Assembly (NCBI GenBank): GCA_009700365.1
Contig: WLME01000084.1
Coordinates: forward strand, 1-5,381
Source: Actinomycetota bacterium
GTDB lineage: Bacteria > Actinomycetota > Actinomycetes > Nanopelagicales > Nanopelagicaceae
DNA length: 5,381 nucleotides
Direction: 5' to 3'
The position numbers were made by a program, and so were the translations under genes. Numbering within the stretch: the first letter of the stretch is position 1; every line of letters begins with the position of its first letter. The notes beneath the pieces were generated by a model. The model was given only the letters and a program-made list of their open reading frames with translations, was not told the DNA's origin and made no database searches. Shown here piece by piece: positions 1-5,039 of this stretch.

Positions 1-339
1 AACTTCGAGCTCGCTGATTGCTTTTACTGTTGAATCCAATTCACCTTCGGCATCTTTGAGCGCAGAACCATCTGGTTCTCCTGCAGCTAGTTCAAAGAGA
101 ACCGGTAGATCATCGACGCGGCGTCTCAAACTTCGCAGTCGCGCTATTGTCGATTGAACTCTCGATAATTTACTTGTTACAGCCTGCGCTTTCTCCGGGT
201 CATCCCATAAATTTGGAACGCCTGCAGCCGCTTCCAGATCAACAGCTTCTGCCTCTAGTTTCGGAAGGTCAAGTACTTTCTCAATAGAAGTAAGGGTCGC
301 GCTTATCTCTTGGATTTCGAGGATATATTCGCGAGCCAT
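1..339 (-). CDS. prfB: Peptide chain release factor 2, N-terminal part (runs off the left edge)
   Basis: RF2 recognises UGA and UAA stop codons on the ribosome and triggers release of the finished protein. Only the first 113 codons lie in the window. They cover the N-terminal helical domain, not the SPF codon-recognition or GGQ catalytic motifs. Recognition rests on the start MAREYILEIQEI, the segment VPNLWDDPEKAQAVTSKLS (about residues 41-59), which matches the RF2 signature around the conserved NLWDDP-AQ stretch, and the following coiled-coil-like RLRSLRRRVDDL. The reading frame is open throughout. At residues 23-24 the codons are CTT GAC, where many bacteria carry the programmed +1 frameshift CTT TGA C, so this gene does not use that autoregulation, as is known for many actinobacteria. 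The ATG at 339 has no Shine-Dalgarno sequence but has a -10-like hexamer six bases upstream, suggesting a leaderless message. It follows tadG by 57 bases on the same strand but probably has its own promoter. Confidence 0.95.
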   Translation of the reverse strand, partial: MAREYILEIQEISATLTSIEKVLDLPKLEAEAVDLEAAAGVPNLWDDPEKAQAVTSKLSRVQSTIARLRSLRRRVDDLPVLFELAAGEPDGSALKDAEGELDSTVKAISELEV

Positions 340-345
340 AGGTTA

Positions 346-351
346 AGGATA
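346..351 (-). promoter_or_regulatory. Candidate -10 element of prfB (leaderless promoter)
   Basis: On the minus strand the hexamer TATCCT (TANNNT type) is followed by six bases, TAACCT, and then the prfB ATG. That spacing would put the transcription start at or next to the start codon. There is no purine-rich ribosome binding site in between and no good -35 at 16-18 bases. A TTGATA lies at 366-361 but is only nine bases from the -10, too close to act as its -35. The call rests on motif and spacing only. Confidence 0.45.
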
Positions 352-396
352 GCGAGAAGTTATCAAGTATTCATAACGAAAAGATTCTTGCCTAAA

Positions 397-915
397 TTAA
401 TGTGAAGTGGTTTTACGTTCGTCAATACTTCCAACGCTTGCAAGTATTTTTACTTTCTCAATTCCAATAAAAGGAAGTACAAAAGGCAGGGATACTTCAG
501 AAGACGTCTGTAATTCGATTTCAAATCCATCGCATCTAGATGCCAAGAGAACGATTGGGCTCATATTACTCCTCATCACTGAAGGACCCTCGTCGCTCCA
601 ATCCCTCAAAGTGCTCACCGCATCCCGTTCGCCTTGCTCGCAGTCGATGGGGATTCCCGGGTCAGTTTCTCCATTACCTGTTAAACCAATGAGAAATTTA
701 GTGAAGTTATATTCACCGCGATAGTAACTTTTTAGATCCAGGTTTCTAGATCCTCTTTGCGCGGCCGCCTCTGTCGCTTGGGTAAGAGATCTCTTAGCAA
801 GATATATAGATGAGATGTCGCTCATGATTGCAACTGTGATAATTATTATTATGAATAGACTCATCATGAGAATAGATAGTGATCCCCTATCTTCTTTCGC
901 GAAATTCCTATTCAT
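397..915 (-). CDS. TadG/Rv3654c-type TadE-like pilus-associated protein
   Basis: A 172-residue protein with a short charged leader ending in KEDRG (G11), then one strongly hydrophobic helix at about residues 15-33 with a run of isoleucines, then an extracytoplasmic tail. The pattern of RG, helix, and then SSIYLAKRSLTQATEAAAQRG resembles the TadG-like / Rv3654c family, in which the region after the helix is rich in Ala and polar residues. The exact role of these proteins is poorly known; they are thought to be minor pilins or assembly factors of the Flp pilus. Unlike TadE it has no Glu at +5 after the glycine. Two cysteines (C92, C128) could form a disulfide outside the membrane. The ATG at 915 overlaps the tadE stop as ATGA, like other junctions here, and is preferred. 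An in-frame ATG at 921 would add two residues. It is the last gene of the operon, and no hairpin terminator is visible after its TAA. Confidence 0.8.
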   Translation of the reverse strand: MNRNFAKEDRGSLSILMMSLFIIIIITVAIMSDISSIYLAKRSLTQATEAAAQRGSRNLDLKSYYRGEYNFTKFLIGLTGNGETDPGIPIDCEQGERDAVSTLRDWSDEGPSVMRSNMSPIVLLASRCDGFEIELQTSSEVSLPFVLPFIGIEKVKILASVGSIDERKTTSH

Positions 916-1301
916 GCCCATGGGCTCACATATTCAATAGCAGTTACTTCAATTGACTTAGAGTTTTGCAATCGCGCAACGATGGTTACTGCCACTCGAC
1001 CATTTGGGTAAATGCAAGGAGACTGGCTACATCGAACCCAGTACCTGATTGAGTGAGAATATCCAAGTGCACTGGAACCTTCAGAGATAACCTGAGACAT
1101 TACTTCGGCAGCAATTTCATCACTCTTACTCGTAACATAGGTGCGAGCAGCTTCACGAGCAAGGGTGCGTAAAGACGTCTGAGTATCTGTAGATTCCGCG
1201 AAAAAATTCATAAAAATAAAGATTGGTAAGAACAATGGGATTGCAAGCAGGACAAATTCCAGCGAGGCACTTCCTCTGTACTCCCTAATAAATCTCATCA
1301 T
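912..1301 (-). CDS. tadE: TadE family pilus assembly protein (pseudopilin)
   Basis: A 129-residue protein. The leader MMRFIREYRG is followed by SASLEFVLLAIPLFLPIFIF, the clearest prepilin-type signal in the locus: cleavage is expected after G10, Glu is at +5, and the hydrophobic helix follows directly (about residues 15-33). After the helix comes a segment, TSLRTLAREAARTYV, typical of TadE proteins, whose downstream region carries Ala/Arg-rich helices. The C-terminal part has a close cysteine pair (C91 and C96, RCSQSPC) before a strand-rich GRVAVTIVARL tail, an arrangement common in actinobacterial TadE. TadE proteins are membrane-anchored pseudopilins processed by the prepilin peptidase and needed for pilus assembly. 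The start overlaps the upstream stop by four bases (ATGA), and a second ATG follows at once; either is possible. The downstream tadG start overlaps its end in the same way. Confidence 0.88.
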   Translation of the reverse strand: MMRFIREYRGSASLEFVLLAIPLFLPIFIFMNFFAESTDTQTSLRTLAREAARTYVTSKSDEIAAEVMSQVISEGSSALGYSHSIRYWVRCSQSPCIYPNGRVAVTIVARLQNSKSIEVTAIEYVSPWA

Positions 1302-1663
1302 CGTTGATTCTCGACTATCGCAACTCCGGAGACGTCGGTGGCCAATTCTCTTCCAAGAATTGATGCAAGACCCGGAATCATGCGAGGAAGAGTCTTTTCT
1401 TTACGCGTGATGACCATATCTAAATTTTGATTGGGATCAGGTGAGTAAATATGCACGAAAGTGTCATTCGATGAGAAAGACCCACTAATTGCTCCTCGCG
1501 AAGCTATATCTTGCGCCTGAAGTTTTTCCATGTTTCTACCATGAATTGCAATTGTTATTTGAAGGGCAATTAGGAAGAGGAAGAGAAGCGGGATTAACAC
1601 CAGAGAACTTTCAGCATTTCCCCGCTGACTCTTTAGAAATCTCCTCAGTTCCCAGAAAAACAA
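1298..1663 (-). CDS. TadE-like minor pseudopilin (unnamed)
   Basis: A 121-residue protein of the same build as its neighbours. The basic leader FFWELRRFLKSQRG (Gly at residue 15) is followed by NAESSLVLIPLLFLFLIALQ, one hydrophobic helix at about 19-40, and an extracytoplasmic region of about 80 residues with no cysteine. It has Glu at +3 rather than +5 after the glycine. By position, between the pilin and tadE, and by architecture it is a TadE-like pseudopilin; no clear named family is recognised for the C-terminal part. The start must be TTG: the codon directly upstream in frame is the TAA of the previous gene, and no ATG or GTG occurs before the helix. The stop and start abut with no gap (TAA TTG), so translation is probably by reinitiation or coupling. 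Its own stop overlaps the tadE start. Confidence 0.75.
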   Translation of the reverse strand: MFFWELRRFLKSQRGNAESSLVLIPLLFLFLIALQITIAIHGRNMEKLQAQDIASRGAISGSFSSNDTFVHIYSPDPNQNLDMVITRKEKTLPRMIPGLASILGRELATDVSGVAIVENQR

Positions 1664-1903
1664 TTAGCGAATGCCATTCATCGCATCGAGAGAATTTCTC
1701 AAAATTGCCGTGAGCCTTGGTGCTGCAATTGTCCAAATAGCTGTCACTAAACCAGTTGTCATGAGCACAACCAGCACCCATCCCGGTACATCCCCGCGAT
1801 CATCGCTGAGCGCTTTGTAGAAACGAGATTTGCGAAACTGCGCGATTTTTTCTGCGAATTGATTCTGGATATCGACTACTTTCCTTTGAATTGAGTCGTT
1901 CAT
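1664..1903 (-). CDS. Flp-type pilin-like small protein, probable pilus subunit
   Basis: A 79-residue protein lying where the Flp pilin gene usually sits, between tadC and tadE. The first 37 residues are hydrophilic and charged and end in KALSDDRG. A predicted mature part of 42 residues follows: DVPGWVLVVLMTTGLVTAIW, a single helix, then a short amphipathic tail ending MNGIR. The small size, the single N-terminal helix in the mature form and the Arg-Gly junction fit a prepilin. The canonical Glu at +5 is missing (Trp instead), so it belongs to the actinobacterial RGDVPGWVLV type, not to classical Flp. A major-pilin role is inferred from position and size. The ATG at 1903 is chosen because AGGA stands six bases upstream in a purine run, the best ribosome binding site in the locus. 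An earlier in-frame start at 1975 would overlap tadC by 43 bases and add a 24-residue tail with no such site. Confidence 0.72.
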   Translation of the reverse strand: MNDSIQRKVVDIQNQFAEKIAQFRKSRFYKALSDDRGDVPGWVLVVLMTTGLVTAIWTIAAPRLTAILRNSLDAMNGIR

Positions 1904-1908
1904 TTTTT

Positions 1909-1912
1909 TCCT
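1909..1912 (-). promoter_or_regulatory. Ribosome binding site of the pilin-like gene
   Basis: On the minus strand CAGGA is followed by a run of A up to the ATG at 1903. This is the only well-spaced Shine-Dalgarno match among the pilus genes; the others rely on overlapping stop and start codons. It decides the start of the pilin-like gene and would let it be translated independently and more strongly, as expected if it encodes the abundant fibre subunit. Confidence 0.65.
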
Positions 1913-1932
1913 GCTTTCTGTGGTGATTATCT

Positions 1933-2727
1933 CTAGCCCTGTGCGAAGAGATTTAGATTTGAAAGAGATGGCCATAGCGCAAAGAGAATTGAGATTGGCA
2001 ATATGAGAAAGACAACTGGGATCATCATGGACATTTCGGCCTTTGCTGCCGCATTGAGGACTCGACTTCTCTGAAAGTCACGTGCCTCGCGGGCATGGCT
2101 GTGAAGAACTTCAATGATTGGCGCTCCTCGATTCATAGCGATTACAAGAGAATCAATAAAACGCCGCAGAGAAAGAGAATGCACCCGTCGCCCCATTTCA
2201 TCTAACGCATCCGAAAATGGGGTACCCCGCGATACATCTTCAATTACAGAGGAGAACTCTTGCGCGAGTGCGCCCCTTGCCTTGAGTGATACTCGCTGCA
2301 TCGCTGAAAGTGGAGTTTCCCCAGCCGAGAGAGACAGAGTTAACATCTCAATGATGGCTGGAAAATCAGATTCAATTGACTCTCTATGTGATTTAACCTC
2401 TGAATCCAATGCTTTTTCGAGGATAAAAATGATCCCACTTCCAGTCGCAAGTGGTAGTACTAAAAAGATTGCTGGAGGCGCTTGTAGAAAAATGAGAACG
2501 AGAAATTCAGCAAATATAGCGAGAAAAACTATAATTAATTCTCGATATCTAAAGTTTTCATAATTGCGCTCATCATGAACACCGAGTTCATGCAATTTGC
2601 TACGGACTGATGTTTTGTCACCTATTCGATGTATAGATCGGATACTAAAGAGTTCCAGAGAGAAATCTGGGTTGAGAAGAAATATGACAGGGACAAGTAG
2701 CAACAGGATTGTTAGCTGATGGAACAT
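1933..2727 (-). CDS. tadC: Tad pilus inner-membrane platform protein TadC
   Basis: A 264-residue membrane protein of the type II secretion system F (T2SSF) family, paired with TadB to form the platform that the ATPase acts on. Hydrophobic segments lie at about residues 4-18, 63-81, 85-103 and 234-252. The T2SSF domain spans about 121-249: it starts FPAIIEMLTLSLSAGETPLSAM, contains the RGTPFSDALDEMGRRV stretch and the RRFIDSLVIAMNRGAPIIEVL helix, and ends in the KAEMSMMIPVVFLILPISIL segment typical of TadC. Length is normal for the shorter actinobacterial form. The start is taken as ATG at 2727, giving TGATG with the tadB stop (one base overlap). A TTG at 2730 directly before it is an equally coupled alternative adding one residue. 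No strong Shine-Dalgarno sequence is seen. A 29-base gap separates it from the pilin-like gene. Confidence 0.9.
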   Translation of the reverse strand: MFHQLTILLLLVPVIFLLNPDFSLELFSIRSIHRIGDKTSVRSKLHELGVHDERNYENFRYRELIIVFLAIFAEFLVLIFLQAPPAIFLVLPLATGSGIIFILEKALDSEVKSHRESIESDFPAIIEMLTLSLSAGETPLSAMQRVSLKARGALAQEFSSVIEDVSRGTPFSDALDEMGRRVHSLSLRRFIDSLVIAMNRGAPIIEVLHSHAREARDFQRSRVLNAAAKAEMSMMIPVVFLILPISILFALWPSLSNLNLFAQG

Positions 2728-3479
2728 CAATGTGAAAGCTTCACTTCAGTAAGTCCAAATATTCGATTTGGTTCTGGTAGGTGGCTTAACCAATTCATCC
2801 AAGAATACGCAGCTGCTGTAAGTCCCAAACCAACAAGCAGTATGAGAATGCCGGTACTTGTTCCAAATGCTTCAACTGTCGAAGGCTGCGTCGAAAGCAG
2901 TAGCAACAGCAACCATGGGGCGGCTGCTGACATATGAGCAGAATTGCGAATCCAATTATGCTTTACTGCAATCTCCCGTCTTAATGTCAGATCTTCTCGG
3001 ATGTAATTTCCTAAAAGTCGTAAGATGCTGATTAATTCAGCGCCACCTAATACCTTTGATATTTGAAGCGCCTCGAAAATTAGATCAGTATTGGGATGAG
3101 CCAAATTTATTTGGACTCTCCGAAGAGCTAAGTCGAAATCTCCATGCTCCAAAAGATCCTCTTTGAATCCTTGAAAATCCTCTTTGAGGTTTTCTGGGCC
3201 CCGAGTTATCAGACTAACGAGCGATTCACTCAGCGAGAGTCCGGATTGCGCGCCCGAAATCAATAAGTCAATCAGCTCGGGACAGCTAGCTTCAATAGCA
3301 GCGGTTCGCTTTGAATTGGTTTTTCTCTGAGCAAATGTCAAGAAAATAAGGATAAACGCGGAAAATGCAATCGAAATGAATATCGAGCCAGAAATTATAA
3401 AGACGAGAAGCGCTGCCATCAAGACGGAAATGTATGTTCGCGATTTTGAGGTGAGTGAATTCGACATTGATTTTTTCAA
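2727..3479 (-). CDS. tadB: Tad pilus inner-membrane platform protein TadB
   Basis: A 250-residue T2SSF-family membrane protein. Two hydrophobic segments fill about residues 17-50. A cytoplasmic helical T2SSF domain follows, beginning CPELIDLLISGAQSGLSLSESL (about 66-87) and including VLGGAELISILRLLGNYIREDL (about 143-164). Two more hydrophobic segments lie at about 185-197 and 208-228. It acts with TadC as the membrane platform and sits directly after cpaF as in other Tad loci. The start is uncertain. TTG at 3479 overlaps the cpaF stop as TTGA and lies in the context TAATTG, which is also the context of the forced TTG start of the TadE-like gene at 1663. ATG at 3467 (fifth codon) is the alternative and would give 246 residues; neither has a clear Shine-Dalgarno sequence. 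The stop TGA is shared with the tadC start region. Confidence 0.9.
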   Translation of the reverse strand: MKKSMSNSLTSKSRTYISVLMAALLVFIISGSIFISIAFSAFILIFLTFAQRKTNSKRTAAIEASCPELIDLLISGAQSGLSLSESLVSLITRGPENLKEDFQGFKEDLLEHGDFDLALRRVQINLAHPNTDLIFEALQISKVLGGAELISILRLLGNYIREDLTLRREIAVKHNWIRNSAHMSAAAPWLLLLLLSTQPSTVEAFGTSTGILILLVGLGLTAAAYSWMNWLSHLPEPNRIFGLTEVKLSH

Positions 3480-4465
3480 TTAATTCTGCCTAGTCCGCGT
3501 TCATACTCGTGGCCATTCCATCTCCACACATATTCAATTTCAGCTCGGTCATTTTCAAAACGTCCTGTTACTTGTGCGATCTCTACAACTCTTCTTTCAC
3601 CACTTGGGCTCAAAGAAACCTGAACGACAAGATCAACTGCCGCGGCGACGGTCGGTGCAATGAATTTGTGGGAGATATTTTCTCCAGCCAAGAGTGGAAG
3701 AGTCTGAAGCTTTGAGATTGCATCACGTGCAGAATTGGCATGGAGAGTGCCCATGCCCGGTAATCCTGAGTTAAGAGCCAGGAGAAGATCGAGAGCCTCC
3801 GCTTCTCGTACTTCTCCAACGATTATTCTCGAAGGTCTCATCCGAAGCGCTTCCTTGATTAATTTCCGGAGTGAGATAACTCCATCTCCTTGGAGATTCG
3901 CACTTCGGGTCTGCATTTGAACCAAGTCGGGAATGCGAGGCTGAAGTTCAAAAACCTCCTCAATGGTGACAACTCTTTGGTTAATTGGAATTTCGGAACA
4001 CAATGCATTTAACAGCGTAGTTTTACCTGCTTGGGTACCACCACTAACGAGAATATTCATTCCAGATTTAACTGCTAACGAGAGCTCGTCAGCCATCTCA
4101 AGAGAAATTCCACCGAGCTTTGCCAAGTCATGGAGACTCTTCTGGCTCATTAGATGTTTACGAATATTGACTGCCCAATGCTGAGCTGTAATTTCGGGTA
4201 TCACCACATGCAATCGACTACCATCTGGCAATCGAGCATCAACAAATGGGTGTGACAGATCTAGACGCCGACCACTCCAGATAAGGGCTCTATCAACTAG
4301 TTGTCGCACTGATTCTGTTGTCAGGACTAAATTTGTAAGCTGTGACTTCCCAGCTCTTGCAATGAAAATACGCTCCGGGGAATTTATCCAAATCTCTTCA
4401 ACCGTTGGGTCGGCGATTAAGTGTGCAATTGGTCCGAATACAACATCCGGTTCCATGGTTTCCAT
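3476..4465 (-). CDS. cpaF: Tad pilus assembly ATPase CpaF/TadA (type II/IV secretion ATPase)
   Basis: A 329-residue cytoplasmic hexameric-type ATPase that powers pilin polymerisation at the TadB/TadC platform. Visible motifs: an N-terminal domain with VEEIWINSPERIFI and PFVDARLPDGSRLHVVIPEI; Walker A GGTQAGKTT (142-150, K148); the Asp-box region VTIEEVFELQ (E169, E170); MQTRSANLQGDGVISLRKLI; the Walker B segment RPSRIIVGEVR (E218); and the His box GMGTLHANSAR (H242). The C-terminal PLLAGENISHKFIAPTVAAAVDLVVQV is typical of actinobacterial CpaF. All catalytic elements are intact. The N-terminal region before the first conserved block is only about 20 residues, shorter than in CpaF proteins of about 400 or more residues. 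ATG at 4465 is preferred because a TANNNT hexamer lies seven bases upstream, as for a leaderless message. TTG at 4474 and ATG at 4456 are alternatives. It is the first gene of the tightly overlapping set. Confidence 0.95.
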   Translation of the reverse strand: METMEPDVVFGPIAHLIADPTVEEIWINSPERIFIARAGKSQLTNLVLTTESVRQLVDRALIWSGRRLDLSHPFVDARLPDGSRLHVVIPEITAQHWAVNIRKHLMSQKSLHDLAKLGGISLEMADELSLAVKSGMNILVSGGTQAGKTTLLNALCSEIPINQRVVTIEEVFELQPRIPDLVQMQTRSANLQGDGVISLRKLIKEALRMRPSRIIVGEVREAEALDLLLALNSGLPGMGTLHANSARDAISKLQTLPLLAGENISHKFIAPTVAAAVDLVVQVSLSPSGERRVVEIAQVTGRFENDRAEIEYVWRWNGHEYERGLGRIN

Positions 4466-4472
4466 GGGGCAC

Positions 4473-4478
4473 AAGGTA
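4473..4478 (-). promoter_or_regulatory. Candidate -10 element of the tad operon (leaderless cpaF)
   Basis: The minus-strand hexamer TACCTT (TANNNT) is followed by seven bases (GTGCCCC) and the cpaF ATG. No Shine-Dalgarno sequence occurs before any of the three possible cpaF starts, so a transcript beginning at the ATG is plausible. No recognisable TTGACA-like -35 is present at 16-18 bases. The roughly 70 bases between the upstream GGDEF-like gene and cpaF contain nothing else that can be supported and no hairpin terminator, so read-through from the upstream gene is also possible. Confidence 0.4.
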
Positions 4479-4538
4479 GGAGTGCACTGACATCATGAGA
4501 TGAAATCTTCGTGAGGATGTGGAAAAGCCTGACATGAC

Positions 4539-4994
4539 TTAACTAATGGAAGCGCCTCGTAACTCTTGGTTATCGAGTCTATTCAGTATCTCCAGAGAAC
4601 TTTCTCCGACTTCCGAGAGAACATAGGCGCTCTCGCACGAGAATTCCTTGGACTTCCAACTTTCTAAAATTCTTCGTGAAAGAGATCTACCGACTTCAAG
4701 TGGCGCCTTCAGAATCAATGTGAATTCGCCCTTCCCCAATCGTGCGCATAAATCCTCAGCGCGTGTTGCACTTTTGATGATTTCTGCGAAGGAGAGAATC
4801 GCAACTTCATATATAGAATCTTGATCTGGCGTCTGATCTACATTTGGGATGTTATGCAACTGGAATCGGATAAGCGTAAAGTGCGAATGATTCCGTTCTG
4901 CTGTCGCTAATTCTCGTCGAAGATTCTCATAAAAATATGGTGGTGCAGCTAGGTGAGTGAGTGAATCCCTCAGACCATCATGGGAGAAAGTCAT
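4539..4994 (-). CDS. Stand-alone degenerate GGDEF-domain protein, possible c-di-GMP receptor
   Basis: A 151-residue soluble protein that is essentially one GGDEF fold. The opening DSLTHLAAPPYFYENL (about 10-25) matches the D-LTGL-NR-F start of GGDEF domains but lacks the Asn-Arg. TLIRFQLHNI (about 40-49) sits where DxDxFK should be, with both Asp replaced (Gln45, His47). RLGKGEF (85-91) sits at the RLGGDEF signature with the key third residue changed to Gly. Two metal/catalysis positions are thus lost and diguanylate cyclase activity is unlikely. RAED (78-81) followed by five residues before the signature matches the RxxD inhibitory site that binds c-di-GMP in many cyclases. No sensor domain or membrane segment is present. 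It lies upstream of cpaF where actinobacterial tad loci often have an Ssd/CpaE-type gene, suggesting a role in pilus control. ATG at 4994 is chosen; TTG at 5003 would add three residues, and neither has a Shine-Dalgarno match. Confidence 0.72.
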   Translation of the reverse strand: MTFSHDGLRDSLTHLAAPPYFYENLRRELATAERNHSHFTLIRFQLHNIPNVDQTPDQDSIYEVAILSFAEIIKSATRAEDLCARLGKGEFTLILKAPLEVGRSLSRRILESWKSKEFSCESAYVLSEVGESSLEILNRLDNQELRGASIS

Positions 4995-5026
4995 AATTGC
5001 CAACTAGGGATTTCTACACCGACTGA

Positions 5027-5032
5027 TAAAGT
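5027..5032 (+). promoter_or_regulatory. Candidate -10 element of the plus-strand membrane-protein gene
   Basis: TAAAGT (TANNNT) is followed by seven bases (CCGCGCC) and ATG at 5040, the same spacing as at cpaF on the other strand. There is no Shine-Dalgarno sequence and no clear -35. The 45 bases between this gene and the GGDEF-like gene (4995-5039) must hold both divergent promoters. On the minus strand only a weak TAGAAA at 5016-5011 could serve the GGDEF-like gene. Confidence 0.42.
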
Positions 5033-5039
5033 CCGCGCC

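Noticed and set aside
352..366. TTGATA as a -35 element for prfB
   Set aside because: The spacer to TATCCT is nine bases, far too short for a sigma-70-type promoter.
359..377. Imperfect inverted repeat GTTAT...ATAAC with a 9-base loop between tadG and prfB
   Set aside because: The stem is only five AT-rich pairs with no T-run after it, so it is not a convincing terminator, and an operator cannot be argued from one copy.
407..724. Open plus-strand frame of 105 codons antisense to the tadG-like gene
   Set aside because: It is a shadow of a well-supported gene on the other strand, with no recognisable protein features.
1904..1975. Longer N-terminus for the pilin-like protein starting at 1975
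   Set aside because: It would overlap tadC by 43 bases and lacks a ribosome binding site, while ATG 1903 has a well-spaced AGGA.
2114..2563. Open plus-strand frame of 149 codons antisense to tadC
   Set aside because: It mirrors the codon structure of tadC, its product is low-complexity with many Ser/Arg and no domain, and no promoter or ribosome binding site is seen.
3610..3819. Minus-strand frame of 69 codons inside cpaF in another reading frame
   Set aside because: It overlaps the highly conserved Walker B and His-box coding region and has no independent support.
4490..4505. Near-palindrome around TCATGA upstream of cpaF as a possible operator
   Set aside because: Only the central six bases are perfectly symmetric, which is expected by chance.
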